Assembly: GCA_965221035.1 (NCBI GenBank)
Contig: OZ244860.1
Location: forward strand, 3,534,001-3,598,000
Direction of reading: 5' to 3'
DNA: 64,000 nt
Source of the DNA: UBA6522 sp965221035
Lineage (GTDB): Bacteria > Pseudomonadota > Gammaproteobacteria > Steroidobacterales > Rariloculaceae
This document shows, piece by piece, positions 43,596 through 51,989 of the stretch. The notes under the pieces were generated by a model, which worked only from the letters and a program-made list of their open reading frames with translations, was not told the origin of the DNA and made no database searches. Every line of letters begins with the position of its first letter. The first letter of the stretch is position 1. Both the position numbers and the translations under genes were made by a program.

Positions 43596-43859
43596 ATGCC
43601 CCGAAACACCAGTGTAACGCTCGGTGAACATTTCACCTCGTTTATCAGTAACAAGATTGCGGAAGGGCGCTTCGAGTCCGCCAGTGAAGCCATACGCGCG
43701 GGTCTGAGGATGCTGGAAGCCGAAGAAGCAAGACTCGAAATGCTGAAAGCGGCGATCCGGGAAGGCGTTGAAAGCGGAATCAGCGATCGCATGCCCGAAG
43801 ACGTTCGTTCCGACGTAAAGAAACGATTGGCGGACGGTGGCCGGTTATCGGCTAAGTGA
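43596..43859 (+). CDS. parD: ParD-family antitoxin
   Basis: This 87-aa protein has an N-terminal ribbon-helix-helix (MPRNTSVTLGEHF) and an EGRFESASEAIRAGLRMLEAEEA helix pair, shown here in parts, typical of ParD/CopG antitoxins. The charged C-terminal tail should wrap the toxin. It overlaps the toxin gene by 23 bases, the usual arrangement for type II pairs. It serves in plasmid or island maintenance. Confidence 0.9.
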   Translation: MPRNTSVTLGEHFTSFISNKIAEGRFESASEAIRAGLRMLEAEEARLEMLKAAIREGVESGISDRMPEDVRSDVKKRLADGGRLSAK

Positions 43860-44127
43860 AAAGGCTATCGGAGATCTCGACCGACTCTACGAGTTCGGAG
43901 TCGAGCAATTCGGTCTGGAACAGGCTGATCGTTACTTCGACGGCTTGATCGCTCGATTCGAGACTATTGCTCGCAATCCGTGGCTTGCCCCGGCGGTCGA
44001 GCACCTACTTTCGGGTTTGCGACGGTCTGTGTATTTCAGTCACTCGATCTACTACCTGGCCGACGCCAGCGGCATACAGATCGTACGTGTTCTTGGTCGT
44101 GAAGATGTCACGCAAGCGTTGCGTTGA
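43837..44127 (+). CDS. parE: ParE-family toxin
   Basis: This 96-aa RelE/ParE-fold protein starts at a GTG within the antitoxin gene: MAGYRLSEKAIGDLDRLYEFG. It has GLIARFETIARNP, GLRRSVYFSHSIYYLAD and IQIVRVLGREDVTQAL, the common ParE core. ParE toxins poison DNA gyrase, while RelE relatives cleave mRNA; the family pattern favours ParE. It looks intact. Confidence 0.9.
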   Translation: MAGYRLSEKAIGDLDRLYEFGVEQFGLEQADRYFDGLIARFETIARNPWLAPAVEHLLSGLRRSVYFSHSIYYLADASGIQIVRVLGREDVTQALR

Positions 44128-44151
44128 CTCGTGTGGTGTCGTCGTGCTTCA

Positions 44152-45075
44152 TCAGTCAAGCGCCACCGTCAGAAGCGGCGGACGCTCGTCGACGTAGTTG
44201 TGATCGAGCGGCAGGTAGGCGGTGCCGTCCCGTACGGCGATGGCCGAGATCTGTCCGCCGTTTTGTATGCCCAGCGCGCGCACCAGACCTTGCCCGGAGT
44301 TTATGATAAACAGCGTGTTGTAGGTTTCGCTGACCGCGAACAACTGTCCGTCTGCATAGTCCAGCCCCGAGAACTCGTATTCGGACAGCGAGCGGCCGGG
44401 CTTGAGCCGTTCCCGCAGGTCGTCTTCGAATATCAGTTCCCGGAGCACCCGGCCGGTCGAATCCGCAACGGTGATCGCCAACGTCTCGTCGGAGCAGAGG
44501 TAGAACTCGCCTGTCTGGGGATTGTAGGCGATGCCCGAGAACTCGCCTCCGCCGGCGTAGCCGGACAGTTCGATCATCGCCTCCGGCGAGAACTCCGCCT
44601 CGGTGCCCTTTCGCCAGACGTCGATCCGACCCGTCTCGCCGCTCACCGCGATCCGCTGTCCGTCCACGATTCCGACGGCCTCCATGAGCCCCTGGCGCGT
44701 CACCAGCAGCCCGCCCACTAGCGCCGTTACGGAGCGGACAGTCGTGAAGTCGTCACTCACCACGAAGAGTTTGGCCTGGTCTGTGACGATGGCGAAGGCG
44801 CGATCGGCTTCGAGGTAGGTCATGCCCGAGGGTAGGTCGATCTGCGGCGGCAGCGCGTAAGCCGCCACGGCGGTCTTGAACTCCAAGAGTTCGAGCGGTC
44901 CGGAAGCGGGGACCGTGACGATTCCGCTTTCGTCATTGCCGATTGTTGGCTGCAGCGTTTGGTGTGACTTGCGCGTTTTCGTTCGCGGTCCGTGCCCAGG
45001 GCGGCAATATCGGAGCCGTGGAAGCGGGTACAGCGTCCACGGAACCCCCCGACTACGATGCGTACGAGTGGTCAC
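44152..45075 (-). CDS. SdiA-regulated (YjiK-like) beta-propeller protein, 5' end uncertain
   Basis: The reliable part runs from about 44930 down to 44152. It begins ELLEFKTAVAAYALPPQI and has SGMTYLEADRAFAIVTDQAKLF, FSGIAYNPQTGEFYLCSDE, FSGLDYADGQLFAVSETYNTLF and LPLDHNYVDERPPLL. It resembles SdiA-regulated/YjiK proteins, usually periplasmic propellers anchored by an N-terminal signal. No signal is seen. The frame upstream (GTG at 45075 is a possible start) is antisense to the EF-hand gene and looks non-coding, so the gene may have lost its 5' end in a rearrangement. Confidence 0.6.
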   Translation of the reverse strand: MTTRTHRSRGVPWTLYPLPRLRYCRPGHGPRTKTRKSHQTLQPTIGNDESGIVTVPASGPLELLEFKTAVAAYALPPQIDLPSGMTYLEADRAFAIVTDQAKLFVVSDDFTTVRSVTALVGGLLVTRQGLMEAVGIVDGQRIAVSGETGRIDVWRKGTEAEFSPEAMIELSGYAGGGEFSGIAYNPQTGEFYLCSDETLAITVADSTGRVLRELIFEDDLRERLKPGRSLSEYEFSGLDYADGQLFAVSETYNTLFIINSGQGLVRALGIQNGGQISAIAVRDGTAYLPLDHNYVDERPPLLTVALD

Positions 45076-45570
45076 TTCCCCGAGTGCCCGTGCTGGAGAG
45101 CCTTGACCGGAACCGGGATGGACAGCTGGATGCAGTTGAGATCGCGGCCGCTGAGGAGTCACTCAAGACGCTTGACGCCAACGGTGACCAACTGCTGGAC
45201 AAGCATGAATTGGGCGGGCCGGGACCGATTCCCGGCTGGCTCCGCCTGCAAACGCCGATCAAGGTCATCGACAAGGACGGTGCCGATCAAATCGACTTCG
45301 ATGAGCTGGAACAAGCCTCCGCCGCGTTACGCCGCGCCGATCTGGACGGCGACTGGGTGCTGAGCAATTCGGAGCTGTATGATCGACGCGCGGTGCCCGC
45401 ATCCCCGGAGTGCCTGGCGAACGTCAGGCAGGGATTGGGGATTTCTACGATATGCGGACCTTTCCGGTCGCGGCCCACGATTCGCCAGCATGGATGCCGA
45501 ATCGGACGGGTACTTGTCACTCGCGGAGTTCAGCCGCGGTGAGGGGAGTTACGGGGACCTGTCAGTCTTG
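44943..45570 (+). pseudogene. EF-hand calcium-binding protein gene with two frameshifts
   Basis: From a TTG at 44943 the frame gives a signal-like start (MLAAAFGVTCAFSFAVRAQ). EF-hand loops DRNRDGQLDAVE, DANGDQLLDKHE, DKDGADQIDFDE and DLDGDWVLSNSE follow. Near 45430 the coding sense moves to another frame (GDFYDMRTFPVAAHD), and near 45485 to the third, which holds a fifth loop, DAESDGYLSLAE. Two shifts break an otherwise coherent exported EF-hand protein. Real decay or assembly errors would both explain it. Its 3' end overlaps the small minus-strand gene. Confidence 0.6.
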
Positions 45571-45728
45571 CCCATCCACAAAGGCGCCGTTACAAACCAG
45601 AGCAAAGTTCCGACGAACATCAGCGTCTGCATCTGCGGCTTGGCGGTGAAACCCGCAAGGTAGAGGCAGGCTGGCACGATAATCAGCGTCAGGCCGGCGA
45701 ATGAGATGGTGGACAGTAGTATTTTCAT
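45549..45728 (-). CDS. Small two-segment membrane protein coupled to the NCS1 permease
   Basis: This 59-aa protein starts MKILLSTISFAGLTLIIVPA and has a second hydrophobic stretch MFVGTLLWFVTAPLW. It ends in the hydrophilic tail MGKTDRSP. Its ATG overlaps the permease stop (ATGA), so it is translated right after the transporter. The hydrophobic pattern and coupling suggest a small transporter subunit or stabiliser, as known for some sodium symporters with short partner proteins. I do not recognise a named family. It is easily missed because of its length. Confidence 0.72.
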   Translation of the reverse strand: MKILLSTISFAGLTLIIVPACLYLAGFTAKPQMQTLMFVGTLLWFVTAPLWMGKTDRSP

Positions 45729-47131
45729 GTTGTTGCTCCATGCGTTGCCCGTGGCTGTCGCTGTAGAAACCTGCTAAGTACGAGGTACAGTGCCGCAGCG
45801 ATAAACCACCCCGGAAGGCTCGCGAAATACAGACCTACAAATCCCATGTTTACCGCCGCCAGGCACACCGCCACGGTTGCGATCCAAGCAAGCGCGGGCG
45901 CCCAGTTAATGCCTTTGCCTGCTGCCTCAGCATGGAAGGGCTGCATCCCGAAGCGCTTCATGAGCCAGTAATCACAGAAGATCACCGCGCCCATTGGCAT
46001 CAGTATGAGTCCATACAGTGCGACGAAGCCGAGCAGCTTCATGGCGATTGCGGGGAACATGCCTGCGATCGCACACAAGAGTCCGGTGGCGAAGGTGACC
46101 TTGAAGCGGGACGCCTTCGGTACGATGGCCTGGAATGCCAGCCCGGCACGGTAGATTGTCGGATTTGCAGTCGTCCAGCCGGCGACGATGACGCACAGCA
46201 ACCCGACGACGCCGACGGCATTCGCTGCCAGTGGTCCAGGCAATACGTCGGTGTTGGATGGATCACGATGCAGTTGCAGTGCGAAGAGAATTGAGGCCGC
46301 GATCCAGGCGAGAAAGTGACCCAGATACATGCCCGTTGCCGAAGCAAGTCCGTAGCGAGCTTTCTTTGCGTACCGAAACACGGACAAATCCGACATGCCT
46401 ATGTGCATGGCCATGTTCGCAAACCAGGCGAAGAACATGACGTGCCAGAAGGTAAACTTTACCTGGCCGGGCAAAGGTTCTCCCCCGGTCCAGATCACGG
46501 TTTCTGCGAGTCTCCAAAATTCTGCCAGGCTACCGATCGATGCTCCCGTTACGTTCGCGAAGTCTCGCAAGCCGACCAGGCCGAAAGCGACAAAGACGAG
46601 CACCATCCACGGGGCCGCGTAGTTTGCGAATCCAGCGACCACTCGGTAGCCGGCCGCTGCCACGTAGGCAACCACTGTGCCCATGGCGAGCACGGCGATG
46701 ACCCAGCCAACACTGTTGGGATATAGGTCGTTGAGGCCCGGCATCGGGAACTCGAACCAGACACCCAGCGCCGTCGCCGATACAGAGATCATGGATCCGG
46801 CCAGAAAACAGAACGCGATACCGTTGACTGCGTTGTAGACGACCACAAACTTGCGACCGGTAATCCTTTCAAGCTGGTAGTAGAGCGTCAGGCGCACGCG
46901 CGTCGCGATCGGTGCCGTCATCAGGGTCCAGCTCATCACGGCAAGCAGGTTGCCGATCAGCAATCCGGCAACCAGATCAACGGCGCTGACGCCGGCCGCG
47001 ACGAAAAGCGGACCAATCATCAGCTCGGTGCCGGCGGTGTGCTCGCCGGCATATTGGCCGACGAAGCTCTTGATTCCCAGACGTGCGCGGGCCGGTACCG
47101 GCTCCCGTTCAAACTCTGTTTTTTCAGACAT
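45725..47131 (-). CDS. NCS1-family (purine/cytosine-permease-like) transporter
   Basis: This 468-aa protein has 12 predicted membrane segments. IKSFVGQYAGEHTAGTELMIGPLF sits at the N-terminus (here in parts: QYAGEH, GTELMIGP), and WTTANPTIYRAGLAFQ near residue 325 is typical of NCS1 carriers for nucleobases, allantoin and related solutes. It lies downstream of L-lactate dehydrogenase and the sugar kinase in a rhamnose-type operon, so a sugar-related or organic substrate is possible, although the family normally handles N-heterocycles. ATG at 47131 is chosen because it begins the typical SEKTEFEREP cytoplasmic lead. Confidence 0.83.
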   Translation of the reverse strand: MSEKTEFEREPVPARARLGIKSFVGQYAGEHTAGTELMIGPLFVAAGVSAVDLVAGLLIGNLLAVMSWTLMTAPIATRVRLTLYYQLERITGRKFVVVYNAVNGIAFCFLAGSMISVSATALGVWFEFPMPGLNDLYPNSVGWVIAVLAMGTVVAYVAAAGYRVVAGFANYAAPWMVLVFVAFGLVGLRDFANVTGASIGSLAEFWRLAETVIWTGGEPLPGQVKFTFWHVMFFAWFANMAMHIGMSDLSVFRYAKKARYGLASATGMYLGHFLAWIAASILFALQLHRDPSNTDVLPGPLAANAVGVVGLLCVIVAGWTTANPTIYRAGLAFQAIVPKASRFKVTFATGLLCAIAGMFPAIAMKLLGFVALYGLILMPMGAVIFCDYWLMKRFGMQPFHAEAAGKGINWAPALAWIATVAVCLAAVNMGFVGLYFASLPGWFIAAALYLVLSRFLQRQPRATHGATT

Positions 47132-47153
47132 GGCTCTTCTTCGTGTCGTCAAT

Positions 47154-48302
47154 TCAGTCCGCGTTGACGAGGATGTCCCTGTCAACCGTCCCTAGTCGCG
47201 TCTGGCCCGTCAGGGACATTGCGACGCGCATCTCATCCTCGATCAATTGCAGTATGTGCTCTACGCCCGCCTGACCGCGGCCGGCGAGCGCATAGGCCCA
47301 GGCGCGCCCGATCAGTACCGCGTCCGCACCTAGCGCCAGCATGCGCATGACGTCGAGTCCCGAGTAAATGCCACCGTCCACCAGGACGGTAAGGTCCTCA
47401 CCGACCTCGCTGGCAATCGCCGGCAATGCGCTTGCAGTGGACGGTACGCCATCGAGTTGGCGCCCCCCGTGGTTTGAAACGACGATCCCGTCAACGCCCG
47501 AGTCGCGCGCAATGCGCGCATCCTCCGCGTCCATGATGCCCTTGACAACGATTGGCCCATCCCATTGTTTTCGGACGAATGCGAGATCGTCCCAGCTAGT
47601 GGTGGGATCGAAGTTGTTGCTCATCCAGGCGAGGAAGTCCTCGAGGCCGGTGTTGTCGCCGAGCAAGGGGGCAACGTTGCCGAGCCCGTGAGGCCTGCCC
47701 CTGACGCCCACGTCCCAGGACCATCGCGGCTTGAGCATGGCCTGCCACACGCGCCGCATTGCACCGACAAAACTGGCGTCGCCTGCGAGACTCGATCGGT
47801 AGTCGCGGTAACGCGAACCGGGCACCGGCATGTCGACCGTAAAGACCAACAATGAGCAGCCGGCCGCGCGCGCTCTCTTCAGCAGGTCCCGCATGAATGC
47901 CCGGTCGCGGATCATGTAGAGCTGAAACCAGAATGGTTTGCTTGCGGCAGCGGCGACCTCTTCAATCGCGCATGCGCCAACGGTTGACAGACAGAATGGC
48001 ACGTTTCGGTTCTCGGCAGCGCGCACGGCCTGAACCTCTCCTCGACGGGCGTTCATACCGGCGATGCCAACCGGCGCGAGCGCTACGGGTATCGCGTATT
48101 CCTGTCCGAACAAACTGGTCGACAAGTCGATCCTGGAGACATCGCGCGCGACCCGCTGCCTCAACGCAACGCGTTCGAGGTCGGCGCGATTCCGGTCAAG
48201 CGTAATTTCGGAATAGGACCCACCGTCGATGTACTCGAACAGGAACTTCGGCAGGCGGCGCTTTGCCAGTTGTCGATAGTCATGGACTGCGGCGGGTTTC
48301 AT
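47154..48302 (-). CDS. lldD: FMN-dependent L-lactate dehydrogenase
   Basis: This 382-aa (S)-2-hydroxy-acid dehydrogenase has FEYIDGGSYSEIT, VALAPVGIAGMNA, FQLYMIRDR, IVVKGIMDAEDA, VSNHGGRQLDG with the catalytic His/Arg, and VDGGIYSGLDVMRMLALGADAVLIGRAW in parts. It oxidises L-lactate to pyruvate into the respiratory chain. In a rhamnose pathway, L-lactaldehyde is converted to L-lactate, so this is the logical final step. The ATG overlaps the kinase stop (ATGA). Confidence 0.92.
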   Translation of the reverse strand: MKPAAVHDYRQLAKRRLPKFLFEYIDGGSYSEITLDRNRADLERVALRQRVARDVSRIDLSTSLFGQEYAIPVALAPVGIAGMNARRGEVQAVRAAENRNVPFCLSTVGACAIEEVAAAASKPFWFQLYMIRDRAFMRDLLKRARAAGCSLLVFTVDMPVPGSRYRDYRSSLAGDASFVGAMRRVWQAMLKPRWSWDVGVRGRPHGLGNVAPLLGDNTGLEDFLAWMSNNFDPTTSWDDLAFVRKQWDGPIVVKGIMDAEDARIARDSGVDGIVVSNHGGRQLDGVPSTASALPAIASEVGEDLTVLVDGGIYSGLDVMRMLALGADAVLIGRAWAYALAGRGQAGVEHILQLIEDEMRVAMSLTGQTRLGTVDRDILVNAD

Positions 48303-49744
48303 GCCGCCTCCTGGGCTTGTTCCGCACGCTGGCGCCAATGTGCCGCGTATTCGGAAATGTCGACATCCAGCGGCGTCACGGGTGTAAGAATTGAAATCGC
48401 AGACAGACGTGGCGCGACCAGCCGCATTGCGCCATATGCGACATCATGCTCGGCGCCTGACGTGTAGACCTTTTGGCCAGGACGCAGAGAGGCAAGCGCT
48501 CGCACAAAAACGGGCTCCTCTGCAAAACGACCTTCGACAAGAAGCCGGTCATGCGAGCCGATCAGGTCGAGCGACGCGTCGGCCATCAATGCGAGGTATA
48601 GCTGTGCGAGAACGTGCTGGTCGACAGGGTCCTGCGGGCGGTCCGGCCAGGCGCCCTGCGCGTCGGGAAACGGTCCTACGCCCCTCACATACGATGGGCA
48701 GGCAGGAAGGTGCGCCGCAATCAGCGCCGGCAGGCGCCGCTGGATCTCTTCCGGATTGATACCCTCTATCAACGCGAAGGAGTCGGTGCCTACAATACGC
48801 TCAAGCTCACGGCCACCCATGAGACGTGCTGACGGAGTAGGAACCCCGTAAACGTCGACATTGACCAGGCAGTCGCGCGTCTCTTCGAGTTCAGGGATAC
48901 CCGTATCCGCGCCTGCGGCGAGCGAACGCATAGCGACAAACCACGTGCCGGTGGAAAGCACGGTCGCGTCGCCGCCTGCGATCTCGGGATGCCCCAGCGC
49001 GGCAAGCAAGGCCGCGTTGCTGTCATGCAGACCGCAGAGCACCTCGCAATCGGGATTCAGGCCGGTATCGGCAGCGAACCCGGCGGTTACAGGCCCGAGC
49101 ACGTCACCTGCCTTGCGCAATGGCGCCATACGTTCCACCCAGCCCCGGCTCACGGCCAACTGGCTAAATGCCTGTGCTGCAGGTTGCCACAGGTCGGTGT
49201 GGCATCCGAGGCTGGAAACTTCGCTCGCGGCCACCCCGCAAAACCGCCAGGACCAGTACTGTGGCCAGGTAACTATCTGCGCGTCGGAGGGAATTTCGCC
49301 CGTCTGCTGTTCGAGATGATAAAGCTGCATTCCGAGATTCAGTCCCAGAGGCAGTCGAGGTGAACCCGTGGACTGAAACGGATCGCGCAAGGCACCGTAT
49401 TCCGCCTGCTCTCCGGCAGGAATGTCGTCCTCATAATCCATTGGGTCGAGAAACAGCTCACCGTTCCTGATCACCGCCGCTGCAGCGCCGTGACCCGCGG
49501 TCACGATCCTCGCAACTGCGCCAATCCGCGCAAACGCCCTGATCGTCTCGACTAACCAGACATCGATTCCGGTGACGTCGAGTGCGCGATAGCCCATTGA
49601 CGACTGCTGAACTTCGATTGACCTGATGCGACGGTCAATCAACTCAGCGTGCTTGTTCCACAAGCTGACCTTGGCGTGCGTCTTGCCAAGGTCGACAACG
49701 ATGGTTCTGCCTTGGACCACACGCCCCCTTTTCACCCCGGACAA
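48299..49744 (-). CDS. FGGY-family sugar kinase (rhamnulokinase-like)
   Basis: This 481-aa protein has TIVVDLGKTHAKVSLW at the N-terminus (phosphate-1), GCHTDLWQP, CGLHDSNAALLAAL, VLSTGTWFVAM (adenosine site) and LLVEGRFAEEPVF. These are FGGY carbohydrate-kinase elements. With the isomerase and the rhamnulose-phosphate aldolase divergent from it, L-rhamnulose is the expected substrate. The start is unclear: TTG 49744 gives the longest frame, and GTG codons at 49735 or 49720 (after an AAAAGGGGG run) are possible. First gene of the kinase, lactate dehydrogenase, permease and small-protein operon. Confidence 0.85.
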   Translation of the reverse strand: MSGVKRGRVVQGRTIVVDLGKTHAKVSLWNKHAELIDRRIRSIEVQQSSMGYRALDVTGIDVWLVETIRAFARIGAVARIVTAGHGAAAAVIRNGELFLDPMDYEDDIPAGEQAEYGALRDPFQSTGSPRLPLGLNLGMQLYHLEQQTGEIPSDAQIVTWPQYWSWRFCGVAASEVSSLGCHTDLWQPAAQAFSQLAVSRGWVERMAPLRKAGDVLGPVTAGFAADTGLNPDCEVLCGLHDSNAALLAALGHPEIAGGDATVLSTGTWFVAMRSLAAGADTGIPELEETRDCLVNVDVYGVPTPSARLMGGRELERIVGTDSFALIEGINPEEIQRRLPALIAAHLPACPSYVRGVGPFPDAQGAWPDRPQDPVDQHVLAQLYLALMADASLDLIGSHDRLLVEGRFAEEPVFVRALASLRPGQKVYTSGAEHDVAYGAMRLVAPRLSAISILTPVTPLDVDISEYAAHWRQRAEQAQEAA

Positions 49745-49793
49745 TCAAGATCGGTCAGTTTAGATCAATAAATCTTGTATTTCCATACCGAAT

Positions 49794-49809
49794 TGATCAC
49801 AATAGATCA
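49794..49809. promoter_or_regulatory. Inverted repeat between the divergent rhamnose operons
   Basis: TGATC and GATCA pair around six bases (ACAATA). A related GATCA-containing stretch with AATCTTG lies just upstream, around 49763-49776. The position between the kinase and aldolase genes fits an operator for the nearby DeoR-family protein. No convincing -35/-10 pair was found. Confidence 0.42.
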
Positions 49810-49866
49810 CAGCACGCGGGCGCCTCCACAGCCCCTGATTTTTACACGACTCAACGATGCGCAAGA

Positions 49867-51963
49867 ATGATTCAGAAACTTGAAAACCGATGGGATAGCC
49901 AATTGGCCAAATCGATGACCGAGCAGGAATTGCTACTGTACCGCTCTAACCTGCTGGGGTCAGATCTAAGAATTACGAACTACGGTGGAGGCAATACGTC
50001 GGCCAAGATCGATATGCCGGATCCGCTTACCGGCACCCATGAGACCGTACTCTGGGTCAAGGGTTCAGGTGGCGACCTCGGCAGCATGGGCATGGATGGA
50101 TTTGCCACGCTCTATCTTGACAAGCTGGAACAACTGAAACGCCTCTATCGCGGCCTTGAGCACGAAGACGAATTGGTTGGCTATCTGCCGCATTGCACAT
50201 TCAACTTGAATCCTCGGGCGGCAAGCATCGACACACCATTACATGCCTTTATTCCGCATAGACATGTTGATCACATGCATCCGGATGCGGTCATCGCCAT
50301 TGCGTGCACGACGAACAGCAAGGAGTTGACGGAGAAGGTGTTTGGTGGAGAAATGGGTTGGTTGCCGTGGCAGCGGCCCGGCATCGACCTCGGGCTACGG
50401 CTTGAGAAATTATCGAAATCGAACCTGAATCTCAAGGGGATTATCCTCCAGGGACACGGCCTGTTCACGTGGGGGAAGACCTCCCGAGACTGCTACGAAA
50501 CGACGCTTTCGATCTTGCAGCGTGCGGCGGAGTGGCTTGCCGACAACAACTCGACCGAACCGTTTGGTGGCGCGAAATATGACGTCCCGTTGGACGATGG
50601 GCAGCGGCGAAAAGTGGCCTCGCAACTGATGCCACTGCTGCGCGGCAAGATCACTGGCGACGAGAGAAAGGTCGGTCATTTCGATGACTCCGCAGAAGTC
50701 TTGCAGTTCGTCAATTCGAATGACATTTTGCAATTGGCGGCGCTGGGCACCTCATGCCCGGACCATTTTCTGCGCACCAAGATCCGTCCGCTGGTCGTAG
50801 ACTTCGACCCAATTGGTGATCTTGAAAAGGCACTGGTCCACACTGCGGTGAGTCTGGATGCTCAGGTCGCCGAATATCGCCAGTCTTATTCAGAATACTA
50901 TGAAAGATGCAAGCGCGAAGATAGCCCGGCGTTGCGCGACGCGAATCCGGTGGTGTACCTGATTCCCGGTGTAGGCATGATCACGTTTGCAAAGGACAAG
51001 CCTACGGCACGCATTGCCGGTGAATTTTACGTTAATGCGATCAACGTGATGCGCGAGGCCAACGGTGTGAGCGAGTACGTTGGTCTCGACGAGCAAGAGG
51101 CGTTCGACATCGAGTACTGGTTGCTGGAAGAAGCAAAGCTGCAGCGCATGCCAAAGCCCAAGAGTTTGGCTGGCCAGGTCGCGATTGTGACCGGCGGTGC
51201 CGGCGGCATCGGCAAGGCGACTGCTGTTCGATTACTGCAACAGGGTGCCTGCGTTGTGCTTGCTGACATCGACGAGGAAGCGCTTGCCTCGGTGAATGGT
51301 GAATTGACAGAACGGTTCAGCGGGGACGTTGTACGCGGGGTTCGCTGCGACGTTACGAGCGAAGAATCTGTGATAGCAGCGCTGGCGTTTGTGTCGGTCG
51401 AATTCGGCGGTGTCGATATTGTCGTTTCGAACGCCGGCATAGCGAGCTCGGCGCCGCTGGACGAAACGAGCCTGCAGATGTGGGATCGGAACATGGCGAT
51501 ATTGTCTACAGGCTACTTCCTGGTGGCGCGAGAGTCGTTCAAAGTGCTCAAGGCGCAGCAGAATGGGGGGTCGATCATCATGGTCGCAAGCAAGAATGGG
51601 CTGGTCGCGTCGCCCAACGCGGCGGCTTACAGCACGGCAAAAGCCGCGGAGGTGCAACTTGCGAGGGCCGTGGCGCTCGAAGGGGCACCGTTTGGTGTAC
51701 GGTGCAACGTGGTGAACCCGGACGCGGTCCTTCGAGGTTCGAAGATATGGAACGGCAAGTGGCGTGAAGAGCGGGCGGCCGCGCATCAACTATGCGACGA
51801 GGGTCTTGAAGATCACTACCGGAAGAGAAGCTTGTTGAAGCGCAACGTGTTTCCCGAGGACGTTGCAGAGGCAATCTACTTTTTTGCGTCAGCAGCATCT
51901 GCCAAGTCTACCGGCAACATCCTAAACGTCGATGCCGGCTATGCACCCTCGTTCACACGTTAG
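49867..51963 (+). CDS. Bifunctional rhamnulose-1-phosphate aldolase / L-lactaldehyde dehydrogenase (SDR)
   Basis: This 698-aa fusion has a class II aldolase/adducin domain (about 1-430) with the metal-site HRHVDHMHPD and a GHGLFTWGKT stretch. An SDR domain (about 435-698) has VTGGAGGIGKAT, SNAGIASS, YSTAKAAE and NVDAGY. Such fusions (RhaD/RhaEW type) split rhamnulose 1-phosphate and then oxidise the L-lactaldehyde produced. Length is normal for the fusion. It diverges from the kinase operon and precedes the isomerase by 26 bases. Confidence 0.92.
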   Translation: MIQKLENRWDSQLAKSMTEQELLLYRSNLLGSDLRITNYGGGNTSAKIDMPDPLTGTHETVLWVKGSGGDLGSMGMDGFATLYLDKLEQLKRLYRGLEHEDELVGYLPHCTFNLNPRAASIDTPLHAFIPHRHVDHMHPDAVIAIACTTNSKELTEKVFGGEMGWLPWQRPGIDLGLRLEKLSKSNLNLKGIILQGHGLFTWGKTSRDCYETTLSILQRAAEWLADNNSTEPFGGAKYDVPLDDGQRRKVASQLMPLLRGKITGDERKVGHFDDSAEVLQFVNSNDILQLAALGTSCPDHFLRTKIRPLVVDFDPIGDLEKALVHTAVSLDAQVAEYRQSYSEYYERCKREDSPALRDANPVVYLIPGVGMITFAKDKPTARIAGEFYVNAINVMREANGVSEYVGLDEQEAFDIEYWLLEEAKLQRMPKPKSLAGQVAIVTGGAGGIGKATAVRLLQQGACVVLADIDEEALASVNGELTERFSGDVVRGVRCDVTSEESVIAALAFVSVEFGGVDIVVSNAGIASSAPLDETSLQMWDRNMAILSTGYFLVARESFKVLKAQQNGGSIIMVASKNGLVASPNAAAYSTAKAAEVQLARAVALEGAPFGVRCNVVNPDAVLRGSKIWNGKWREERAAAHQLCDEGLEDHYRKRSLLKRNVFPEDVAEAIYFFASAASAKSTGNILNVDAGYAPSFTR

Positions 51964-51989
51964 CCTCTATCGCGGTAAGATTGCCTCTT

